Assembly: GCF_004127445.1 (NCBI RefSeq)
Contig: NZ_QEXM01000020.1
Coordinates: 144,670-208,669 of the forward strand
Source of the DNA: Streptomyces alfalfae
GTDB taxonomy: Bacteria > Actinomycetota > Actinomycetes > Streptomycetales > Streptomycetaceae
Reading direction: 5' to 3'
Length of the DNA stretch: 64,000 nt
The position numbers were made by a program, and so were the translations under genes. Position 1 is the first letter of the stretch; each line of letters starts with the position of its first letter. This document shows, in pieces, positions 44,782 to 52,706 of the stretch. The notes under the pieces were generated by a model. The model had not been told where the DNA came from and did not search any database. It saw nothing but the letters and a program-made list of their open reading frames with translations.

Positions 44782-47226
44782 ATGAGCACCACGCGCACCA
44801 CGGGCGGCGTACGCCCCCCACGCACCCGTACGAGACGTCTGTCCGCCGTCGGGGTCACCCTGCTGACCGCCGTGGCCCTGCTGCCGGCCGGTGCGGGGGC
44901 CGCGACCCGCGACGCGCGCCCCTCGGACGGCGGGCTGCACGCCACCATCCGCTACACGCAGTACGGCATACCGCACATCGTCGCCGATGACCACGCCGAT
45001 CTCGGCTTCGGCACCGGCTGGGCGCAGGCCGCCGACCAGGTGTGCACGCTCGCCGACGGCTATGTGACCGTGCGCGGCGAGCGCTCGCGCCACTTCGGGC
45101 CCGGGGCCGCGCCCGGCTCCGCGCTGTCCTCGGCGTCCACCAACCTGAGCAGCGACCTGTTCTTCCGCGGCGTGCGCGAGAGCGGCACGGTCGAGAAGCT
45201 CCTGAAGCTGCCCGCGCCCGCGGGGGCGAGCCGCGACGCCAAGGACCTGATGCGCGGCTTCGCCGCGGGCTACAACGCCTGGCTGAAGCAGAACCGCGTC
45301 ACCGACCCCGCCTGCGCGAAGGCGTCCTGGGTCAAGCCGATCACCACCCTGGACGTGGCGCGGCACGGCTTCGCCGTCCAGGTGCTCGGCGGCCAGGGCC
45401 GGGCCGTGGACGGGATCACGGGCGCCCGGCCGCCGGCCGCCGGCGCGCCCGACCCGGCGGCGCCCGATCCGCGGCGGGCCGCGGACGCCGCCCGCGAGCT
45501 GCTCGATCCGCAGGGCGCCGACATGGGCTCCAACGCCGTCGCCTTCAGCGGCCGCACCACCGCCGACGGGAAGGGGCTGCTGCTCGGCAACCCGCACTAC
45601 CCCTGGCAGGGCGGGCGCCGCTTCTGGCAGTCGCAGCAGACCATCCCCGGCGAGTTCAACGTCTCCGGCGGTTCACTGCTCGGCACCAGCCAGGTCAACA
45701 TCGGCTTCAACGCCGACGTGGCGTGGAGCCACACCGTCGCCACCGGCGTCCCCTTCAACGTGCACCAGCTCACGCTGGACCCGGCCGACCCGACCGTCTA
45801 CCTCGTGGACGGCGAGCGGCACACAATGATGAAGCGGACGGTCACGGTCGCCGTCAAGGGCGGCGCCCCGGTCACCCGCACCCAGTGGTGGACCCGCTAC
45901 GGCCCGGTGGTCACCGGGCTCGGCGCCCAGCTCCCGCTGCCCTGGACCTCGACCACCGCGTACGCGCTCAACGACCCGAACGCGGTCAACCTGCGCGGCG
46001 CCGACACCGGCCTCGGGTTCGCCGAGGCCCGTTCCACCGCGGGCATCCTGAAGTCCCTGCGCGAGACGCAGGGGCTGCCGTGGGTGAACACCGTCGCCGC
46101 CGACCGGCGGGGCCACTCGCTGCTCAGCCAGTCCCAGGTGCTCCCCCGGATCACCGACGACCTGGCGCGGCGGTGCGGCACGGCCCTCGGCAAGGTGACG
46201 TACCCGGCCGCGGGCGTCGCGGTGCTCGACGGCTCGCGGGGCGACTGCGCGCTCGGCTCCGACAAGGACGCCGTGCAGCCGGGCGTCTTCGGCCCCGCGA
46301 AAGCGCCGACCCTCAAGGACGCCCCGTACGCGGTGAACTCCAACGACAGCGCCTGGCTGACCAACGCCGACCGGCCTATCACCGGCTACGAACGGATCTT
46401 CGGCACCATCGGCACCCAGCGGTCGATGCGCACCCGTGGCGGCATCGAGGACGTGGCGGCGCTGGCGGAGAAGGGCGATCTGACGGTGCGGGACCTCCAG
46501 CGCCAGCAGTTCGCCAACCGTGTGCCCGCGGCCGATCTCGCCGCCGGCGACGCGGCGAAGGCGTGTGCGGCGCTGCCGGGCGGGACGGCGACCGGCAGTG
46601 ACGGCAGCCGCGTCGACGTGGGCGAGGCCTGCCGGGTCCTCGGGCGCTGGGACCACCGGATGGACACCGGCAGCCGTGGCGCCCTGCTCTTCGACCGCTT
46701 CTGGCGCAAGCTGACGGCGGCCGTGCCGGGCGACCGGCTGTGGAAGGCGCCGTTCTCGGCGGCCGACCCGGTGCGCACCCCGCACACCCTGAACACCTCG
46801 GCGCCCGGCTTCGCCACCGCGCTCGCGGACACCGTGCGCGAGTTGGACACCGCGGGCATCGCCCTGGACGCGCCGCTGGGCGAGCACCAGTACGTCGTAC
46901 GCGGCAAGCACCGCATCCCGGTCCACGGCGGCACGGAGTCGCTCGGCGTCTGGAACAAGATCGAGGCCGTCTGGGAAGCCGGGCGCGGCTACACCGAGGT
47001 CGCGCACGGTTCGAGCCACGTCCAGGCGGTCGGCTGGGACGACGGGCGCTGCCCGAAGGCCCGTACGCTCCTGACGTACTCCCAGTCGTCGAACCCGGAC
47101 TCCCCGCACCACAGCGACCAGACGCGGCTGTACGCGAAGGAGCGCTGGGTGACGTCCCGCTTCTGCGAGAAGGACATCCTCGGCGATCCCGCGCTGAAGG
47201 TGGTGAAGGTGCGCGAGCGCCGCTGA
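44782..47226 (+). CDS. Secreted penicillin acylase-family NTN hydrolase
   Basis: An 814-aa exported precursor. The signal peptide is basic (PRTRTRRL) then hydrophobic, ending near AGAGA. The alpha part has TIRYTQYGIPHIVADD and GTGWAQA. The autoproteolysis site is Gly249-Ser250 in MGSNAVAFSG, so Ser250 becomes the N-terminal nucleophile of the beta subunit. Later RTRGGIEDV and a C-terminal SSHVQAVGWD fit the family. Relatives in Streptomyces and Actinoplanes cleave penicillin V, aculeacin-type lipopeptides or acyl-homoserine lactones, so an aliphatic acyl-amide substrate is likely. GGGAGG precedes the ATG. Confidence 0.9.
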   Translation: MSTTRTTGGVRPPRTRTRRLSAVGVTLLTAVALLPAGAGAATRDARPSDGGLHATIRYTQYGIPHIVADDHADLGFGTGWAQAADQVCTLADGYVTVRGERSRHFGPGAAPGSALSSASTNLSSDLFFRGVRESGTVEKLLKLPAPAGASRDAKDLMRGFAAGYNAWLKQNRVTDPACAKASWVKPITTLDVARHGFAVQVLGGQGRAVDGITGARPPAAGAPDPAAPDPRRAADAARELLDPQGADMGSNAVAFSGRTTADGKGLLLGNPHYPWQGGRRFWQSQQTIPGEFNVSGGSLLGTSQVNIGFNADVAWSHTVATGVPFNVHQLTLDPADPTVYLVDGERHTMMKRTVTVAVKGGAPVTRTQWWTRYGPVVTGLGAQLPLPWTSTTAYALNDPNAVNLRGADTGLGFAEARSTAGILKSLRETQGLPWVNTVAADRRGHSLLSQSQVLPRITDDLARRCGTALGKVTYPAAGVAVLDGSRGDCALGSDKDAVQPGVFGPAKAPTLKDAPYAVNSNDSAWLTNADRPITGYERIFGTIGTQRSMRTRGGIEDVAALAEKGDLTVRDLQRQQFANRVPAADLAAGDAAKACAALPGGTATGSDGSRVDVGEACRVLGRWDHRMDTGSRGALLFDRFWRKLTAAVPGDRLWKAPFSAADPVRTPHTLNTSAPGFATALADTVRELDTAGIALDAPLGEHQYVVRGKHRIPVHGGTESLGVWNKIEAVWEAGRGYTEVAHGSSHVQAVGWDDGRCPKARTLLTYSQSSNPDSPHHSDQTRLYAKERWVTSRFCEKDILGDPALKVVKVRERR

Positions 47227-47232
47227 GCATGA

Positions 47233-47260
47233 GGGGCGGGCCCGGGCTGCGGTCCGCCCC
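47233..47260. terminator. Hairpin between convergent acylase and ligase genes
   Basis: GGGGCGG (47233-47239) pairs with CCGCCCC (47254-47260) across 14 nt, in the short gap between the two stops. Confidence 0.5.
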
Positions 47261-47267
47261 CGCCTCC

Positions 47268-48833
47268 TCACATCGTGCGCCGGCGGCCCTCCCAGTACGG
47301 CTCGCGCAGCCGCCGCTTGTACAGCTTGCCGTTGGGGTCGCGAGGCATGGCCGCGATGAAGTCGACGCTCTTGGGCCGCTTGTAGCCGGCCAGACGCCGT
47401 TCGCAGTGGGCGAGGATGTCGGCGGCGAGCGCGTCGCCCGCCTCCCTGCCCTCGGCGACCTCGACGACGGCCTTGACCTCCTCGCCCCAGTCGTCGTGCG
47501 GGATGCCGAAGGCGGCGGCGTCGGCGACGGCGGGGTGGGTGAGCAGCGCCGACTCGATCTCGGCGGGGTAGATGTTCACACCGCCCGAGATGATCATGTC
47601 GATCTTGCGGTCGCGCAGGAAGAGATAGCCGTCCTCGTCGAGGAGGCCGAGGTCGCCGACGGTGAAGAAGTCACCGATGCGGTTCTTCGCCGTCTTCGCC
47701 TCGTCCTTGTGGTAGGAGAATCCGCCGGTGGACATCTTCATGTAGACGGTGCCCAGTTCACCGGGCGGGAGGCGGTTCCCCTCGTCGTCGAAGACGGCCA
47801 GCTCGCTGATGGGCCAGGCCCTGCCGACCGTCCCCGGTCTCTTCAGCCACTCCTGGGCGGTGGCGAAGGCGCCGCCGCCCTCGCTGGCCGCGTAGTACTC
47901 CTCGACGCACTCGCCCCACCACTCGATCATCGCCCGCTTCACGTGGTCGGGGCAGGGCGCGGCGCCGTGGATGGCGTGCCGCATCGAGGACACGTCGTAC
48001 GCCGCCTTCGTCGCGTCCGGCAGGGCGAGCAGGCGGTGGAACTGGGTCGGCACCATATGGGTGTGCGTGCAGCGGTGCGCGTCGATGAGGCGCAGCATCT
48101 CCTCGGGCGTCCACCGGTCCATCAGGACCAGCGGGTGGCCGATGTGCAGGGCCGCGCCCGCGAACTGGAGCACGGCGGTGTGGTAGAGCGGCGAGCAGAC
48201 CAGGTGGACGTTGCCGTCGAAGGGCCTGATGCCGAAGATGCCGAGGAAGCCGCCGAGGTAGGACTCCTCGGGGGCCTTGCCGGGCAGCGGGCGGCGGATG
48301 CCGCGGGGGCGGCCCGTGGTGCCCGAGGTGTAGTTCATGACCCAGCCGAGGGTGCGGTCCGCGGGCGCCGAGTCGGGCTGCCCTTCGAGGAGTCGCGCGT
48401 AGGGGCGGAAGCCGGGGACGTCGCCGACGGCGTAGCGGTGGGTCGCGGGGAGCGCGGCCTCGTCGGCCGCCGCCGCAGCCGCGCCGGCGAACCGCTCGTG
48501 CGCGATGAGTGCCTTGGCGCCGGAGTCGGTGACGATCCAGGCGATCTCCGGGCCGACCAGGTGGTGGTTGACGGGGACGAGGTAGAACCCGGCCTGGGAG
48601 GCGGCGAGGTAGGCGGTGAGGAACTCGACTCCGTTGGGCAGGACCACGGCGAAGGCGTCGCCGCGCTGCAGGCCCGCCGCCCGCAGGCCGTGGACCAGCT
48701 GGTTGACGGCGGCGTGCAGACGGCCCGCCGTCCACTGCTCGCCGCCGGGGGTGACGAGGACGGGGCGTCCGGGGTCGGCGGCGGCCTGCGCCCAGAAGCC
48801 GTTGGGGGGTGTGTTGGAGGGCGGTGTGCTCAT
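47268..48833 (-). CDS. Acyl-CoA ligase
   Basis: A 521-aa AMP-forming ligase with MNYTSGTTGRPRGIRRPL as the ATP loop, YYAASEGGG, GDLGLLDEDGYLF, RKIDMIISGGVNIYP and late PRDPNGKLYKR. The GIRRPL form is seen in actinobacterial FadD proteins of lipid and steroid catabolism. Its ATG overlaps the nitronate monooxygenase stop by ATGA, so the two are one operon with the monooxygenase first. Confidence 0.9.
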   Translation of the reverse strand: MSTPPSNTPPNGFWAQAAADPGRPVLVTPGGEQWTAGRLHAAVNQLVHGLRAAGLQRGDAFAVVLPNGVEFLTAYLAASQAGFYLVPVNHHLVGPEIAWIVTDSGAKALIAHERFAGAAAAAADEAALPATHRYAVGDVPGFRPYARLLEGQPDSAPADRTLGWVMNYTSGTTGRPRGIRRPLPGKAPEESYLGGFLGIFGIRPFDGNVHLVCSPLYHTAVLQFAGAALHIGHPLVLMDRWTPEEMLRLIDAHRCTHTHMVPTQFHRLLALPDATKAAYDVSSMRHAIHGAAPCPDHVKRAMIEWWGECVEEYYAASEGGGAFATAQEWLKRPGTVGRAWPISELAVFDDEGNRLPPGELGTVYMKMSTGGFSYHKDEAKTAKNRIGDFFTVGDLGLLDEDGYLFLRDRKIDMIISGGVNIYPAEIESALLTHPAVADAAAFGIPHDDWGEEVKAVVEVAEGREAGDALAADILAHCERRLAGYKRPKSVDFIAAMPRDPNGKLYKRRLREPYWEGRRRTM

Positions 48834-49942
48834 GCGTGACGTCCCCTTCCCGCGATGCGGTTGACGCGGTCCACGGCCCGTTCGAAGCCGCGGGTCAGGT
48901 CGTCGAAGACGTCCTGGACGGCCCGTTCGCTGGTCATCCGGCCGACGATCTGCCCCACGGGCGTGCCGAGCAGCTCCTGCACCTCGTACTTCTGGATGCG
49001 TGAGACGGCGTCGGCGACGAGCAGGCCCTGGAGCGGCATGGGCAGGGCGCCGGGGCCCTGCGGGTCGTCCCACGCCTCGGTCCACTCCGTGCGGAGCTGG
49101 CGGGCGGGTTTGCCGGTCAGGGCGCGGGAGCGGACCGTGTCGCCGGACCCCGCGGCGAGCAGCTTGCGGGTGAGGGCGGGCGAGTGCAGGTCGGCCTCGG
49201 TGGTGGTGAGCCAGAGGGAGCCGAGCCAGACTCCCTGGGCGCCGAGTGCGAGCGCGGCGGCGATCTGCCGCCCGCTGCCGATGCCGCCCGCGGCGAGGAC
49301 GGGCAGGGGCGTGACCGCGTCGACGGCCTCGGGGGTGAGGACCATGGAGGCGATCTCGCCGGTGTGGCCGCCCGCCTCGTACCCCTGCGCGACCACGATG
49401 TCGATGCCCGCCTCGGCGTGCTTGCGGGCGTGCCGGGCGCTGCCCGCGAGGGCGGCGACGAGGACGTCCCGGTCGTGGGCGCGCCGGATCACATCGGCCG
49501 GGGGTGAGCCGAGGGCGTTGGCGAGGAGCTTGATCGGGTAGTCGAAGGCGACGTCGAGCTGGCTGCGGGCGACCTGCTCCATCCAGCCCGTGATCCGCCA
49601 CCCCGACGCCTCGCCCTCGGCCGGCTCGGGGACGCCGTGCTTGGCGAGGACGTCCCTGACGAACTGCCGGTGGCCTTCGGGGATCATGGCCTCCACGTCG
49701 GCCTCGCTGACCCCCTCGACCTTCTTGGCGGGCATGACGACGTCGAGCCCGTACGGCCGGCCGTCGACGTGCTCCTGCATCCAGTCGAGGTCCCTGGCCA
49801 GTTCGTCGGGCGCCGAGTAGCGAACCGCGCCGAGCACCCCGAACCCACCCGCCCTGCTGATGGCGGCGGCCACGGCGGGGAACGGCGTGAACCCGAAGAT
49901 GGCGTGCTCGATTCCCAGTCTCCTGCTCAACTCCGTCTGCAT
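48830..49942 (-). CDS. Nitronate monooxygenase / 2-nitropropane dioxygenase family flavoprotein
   Basis: A 370-aa FMN TIM-barrel enzyme. LAAGGIGSGRQIAAALALG and GVWLGSLWLTT form the phosphate-binding end, and VVAQGYEAGGHTGE holds the usual GxEAGGH motif. Such enzymes oxidise nitronates, although several act instead in CoA-ester or enoyl reduction. Cotranscription with an acyl-CoA ligase favours a catabolic role. No upstream gene is cotranscribed; the MerR gene ends 65 bp upstream on the same strand. Confidence 0.9.
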   Translation of the reverse strand: MQTELSRRLGIEHAIFGFTPFPAVAAAISRAGGFGVLGAVRYSAPDELARDLDWMQEHVDGRPYGLDVVMPAKKVEGVSEADVEAMIPEGHRQFVRDVLAKHGVPEPAEGEASGWRITGWMEQVARSQLDVAFDYPIKLLANALGSPPADVIRRAHDRDVLVAALAGSARHARKHAEAGIDIVVAQGYEAGGHTGEIASMVLTPEAVDAVTPLPVLAAGGIGSGRQIAAALALGAQGVWLGSLWLTTTEADLHSPALTRKLLAAGSGDTVRSRALTGKPARQLRTEWTEAWDDPQGPGALPMPLQGLLVADAVSRIQKYEVQELLGTPVGQIVGRMTSERAVQDVFDDLTRGFERAVDRVNRIAGRGRHA

Positions 49943-50007
49943 GGGCGCAGGATGCCGCAGGGCCCGTCAAGGGGGAAGGGGTTTACTGATGCAGCGTCAG
50001 ATCCGGT

Positions 50008-51009
50008 TCAGGGGGCGGTGCCCGGCTTCTGGCCGCGCCCACGGCGGCCGTGGTCCGGGGCGTGCAGTGCCTGGACGGTCCAGGTGAGGGCGGGGGCCAG
50101 GTCGGTCGGGGGTGGCCAGTCGTTCAGGACCGCCAGGAGGCGGAGGTAGCGGTCCCTGCGGGGGTCGTTCATGGTCCGGAAGCGGGCGGCGAGGCGGACG
50201 CGGAGGGCTTCGTCGTCGGGGTGGCCGGTGATGCGGGCGTAGTGCGCCGTGAGCGCCGCGGCGATGCGGGCGGCCCGGGGCGTGTGCGGGCCGATGCCCT
50301 CGGCCAGCGCCGGTTCGGCCAGGGAGCGGACGGCTTCGGCGAGGACGCGGGGCAGGCCCATGGCGTCGTCGGGTGACCGGTCCTCGGCGAGGTCACGCGC
50401 CATGCCCTGCACGCTCGCGCGAAAGCCGGGGTCCTGGAGCAGCTCGGCCAGCTCCACCCACGCCGCGACCTGCTCCGCCGTGGGGTCGTCCGGGAGCTCC
50501 GGGGTCATGGAGCGGATGACCGCGCCGAACGCCGGGTGGCTGTGGAGGCCTTCGAAGACCATGCCGAGGAAGTCGTCGACCATGCGGCGGCGTTCGTCCT
50601 CGGACAGCTTCGCGAGACGGTGCATGAGGGCCAGCTCCTCGGGGTCGGCGCCGCGTTTGGCCACGGCGGTCAGGACGGCCCTGCGCAGGCGCAGCGTGCG
50701 GATCTGCACGTCCAGGGCCTCGGCGTGCGCCGCCGCCACGTCGGCCAGCGGGACCTCCCGGTCCACGACCTTGCGGATGGTCGGCAGGTCGAGCCCGATC
50801 TCGCGCAGGGTCCGCACGAGGTCGAGGCGGGCCACGGCGTCGACGCCGTAACGCCGGTAGCCCGCCGGGGTGCGCTCCGTCGGCGTGACGATCCCGGAGT
50901 CGGACCAGAACCGGATGGTCTTGACGGTGAGCCCGGTGCGGCGGGCGAGTTCGCCGATGGAGTAGAGGGGGGCGGCGGGCCCCGGAAGCGTTTCGGTGTC
51001 GCCGTTCAT
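50008..51009 (-). CDS. MerR-family transcriptional regulator
   Basis: A 333-aa regulator with an N-terminal MerR winged helix (SIGELARRTGLTVKTIRFW, then TPAGYRRYG), a dimerisation coiled coil (about 85-130) and a long helical C-terminal domain. That domain may bind a multidrug-like ligand or act in protein contacts, as in other long Streptomyces MerR proteins. No conserved metal-binding Cys is seen. Its target is unknown; the adjacent oxidoreductase or monooxygenase genes are candidates. Confidence 0.9.
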   Translation of the reverse strand: MNGDTETLPGPAAPLYSIGELARRTGLTVKTIRFWSDSGIVTPTERTPAGYRRYGVDAVARLDLVRTLREIGLDLPTIRKVVDREVPLADVAAAHAEALDVQIRTLRLRRAVLTAVAKRGADPEELALMHRLAKLSEDERRRMVDDFLGMVFEGLHSHPAFGAVIRSMTPELPDDPTAEQVAAWVELAELLQDPGFRASVQGMARDLAEDRSPDDAMGLPRVLAEAVRSLAEPALAEGIGPHTPRAARIAAALTAHYARITGHPDDEALRVRLAARFRTMNDPRRDRYLRLLAVLNDWPPPTDLAPALTWTVQALHAPDHGRRGRGQKPGTAP

Positions 51010-51077
51010 GGCTCCACCCTCACGTCTCCCCCTACGGGAGACGCAAGCGGGGCCCGCTCACCCTCGTCCCTCGCCGG

Positions 51078-52631
51078 TCACTCCCCCAGCGCGGCCATCG
51101 CGGCGTTGTGCCCCGGCACCCCGCTGACGCCGCCACCGCGCACCGCGCCGGCCCCGCAGAGGAACACATTCGCGTGCCGGGTCTCCGCGCCCCAACGCCC
51201 GGCGCCCTCCTGGGCGTAGGGGAAGGCGAGGTCTCCGTGGAAGATGTGGCCGCCGGGCAGCCGCAGGTCGCGCTCCAGGTCCAGCGGGGTCTTGGCCTCG
51301 ACGCAGGGGCGTCCCTCGGCGTCGAGCGCGAGGCAGTCGGCGATCGGCTCGGCCAGGTGCGCGTCGAGCTGGGCGAGCGTCGACTCCAGCAGCTCGGCCC
51401 GTACGGCGTCGTTGTCCTCGGCGAAGAGCCGGGCGGGGGTGTGCAGGCCGAACAGGGTGAGGGTCTGGTAGCCGCGCTCGGCGAGGTCGGGGGCGAGGAT
51501 CGTCGGGTCGGTGAGGGAGTGGCAGTAGATCTCGGAGGGCGGCGCGGTGGGCGGCGTGCCGGAGGCGGCCTGCGCGTAGGCGGTCGCCAGCTCCCCGTAC
51601 CCCTCGGCGATGTGGAAGGTGCCCGCGAAGGCCTCGGCCGGGTCGACGGCGGTGTCGCGGAGCCTCGGCAGCCGCTTGAGCAGCATGTTGACCTTCAGCT
51701 GCGCGCCTTCGGCGGGCGCGGGCGGCTCGTCGCCGAGGAGCCCGGCGAGGGCCTGCGGGGAGGCGTTGACCAGGACGTGCCGGGCGGCGGCCGTGCGCTC
51801 GCCCTCGTCGCCCTGGCGGTACGTGACCTCGGCGCGCCGCCCGTCGGTGGCGATCCGCGTGGCCTCACAGCCCGTGCGCAGCGTGGCCCCCGCGTTGCGC
51901 GCGGAGTCGGCGAGGGCGTCGGTGAGGGCGCCCATGCCGCCGACGGGGACGTTCCAGTCGCCGGTCCCGCCGCCGATGACGTGGTAGAGGAAGCAGCGGT
52001 TCTGCTTCAGGGAGGGGTCGCCCGCGTCGGCGAACGTGCCGATCAGGGCGTCGGTGAGGACGACGCCGCGCACCAGGTCGTCGGAGAAGCGCTGCTCGAT
52101 CGCCGTGCCGATGGGTTCCTCGAAGAGCGTGCGCCAGGCGGTGGCGTCGTCGATGCGGGTGCGCAGCTCCGCCCGGGTCGGCAGCGGTTCGGTGAGCGTG
52201 GGGAAGACGCGGGCCGCGAGGCGTCCGGTCATCGCGTGGAACTCCCGCCAGGCCTCGTACTCCCCGCTGTCACCGGTCAACCGGGTGAAGGCCCGCCGGG
52301 TACGGGCCTCGCCGCCGCCGACGAGCAGCCCGGCGGGGCGGCCGCCGCGCTCGGTGGGGGTGTAGGACGAGACGGTGCGCGTGCGCACCCGGAAGTCCAG
52401 GTCGAGGTCGCGCACGACCTTCTTCGGCAGGAGGCTGACGAGGTACGAGTAGCGCGAGAGCCGTGCGTCGACCCCGGGGAAGGGCCGACCGGAGACGGCC
52501 GCGCCCCCGGTGGCGCCGAGCCTTTCGAGGAGCAGCACGGAGCGTCCGGCGCGGGCGAGGTAGGCGGCGGCGACGAGACCGTTGTGGCCACCGCCGACGA
52601 TGACGGCGTCGTACACATCGCGATCAGACAT
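51078..52631 (-). CDS. FAD-dependent phytoene desaturase-like oxidoreductase
   Basis: A 517-aa flavoprotein with the dinucleotide motif VIVGGGHNGLVAAAYLARAG (10-29) and the second conserved segment LLERLGATGGAAVS, ending in a CrtI-like C-terminal region FLCGAGAVRGGGVSGVPGHN. This NAD(P)/FAD family resembles carotenoid desaturases and the retinol saturase/PYROXD2 group, but no carotenoid genes are nearby, so the substrate is open. No signal peptide is present. Confidence 0.88.
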   Translation of the reverse strand: MSDRDVYDAVIVGGGHNGLVAAAYLARAGRSVLLLERLGATGGAAVSGRPFPGVDARLSRYSYLVSLLPKKVVRDLDLDFRVRTRTVSSYTPTERGGRPAGLLVGGGEARTRRAFTRLTGDSGEYEAWREFHAMTGRLAARVFPTLTEPLPTRAELRTRIDDATAWRTLFEEPIGTAIEQRFSDDLVRGVVLTDALIGTFADAGDPSLKQNRCFLYHVIGGGTGDWNVPVGGMGALTDALADSARNAGATLRTGCEATRIATDGRRAEVTYRQGDEGERTAAARHVLVNASPQALAGLLGDEPPAPAEGAQLKVNMLLKRLPRLRDTAVDPAEAFAGTFHIAEGYGELATAYAQAASGTPPTAPPSEIYCHSLTDPTILAPDLAERGYQTLTLFGLHTPARLFAEDNDAVRAELLESTLAQLDAHLAEPIADCLALDAEGRPCVEAKTPLDLERDLRLPGGHIFHGDLAFPYAQEGAGRWGAETRHANVFLCGAGAVRGGGVSGVPGHNAAMAALGE

Positions 52632-52706
52632 GGCTCTTCCTAACACGAAGGACCACCGCCGAGGACCCCGCGCGACCGCGCCCCGGCACACCGGTCCCGC
52701 ATCGGG

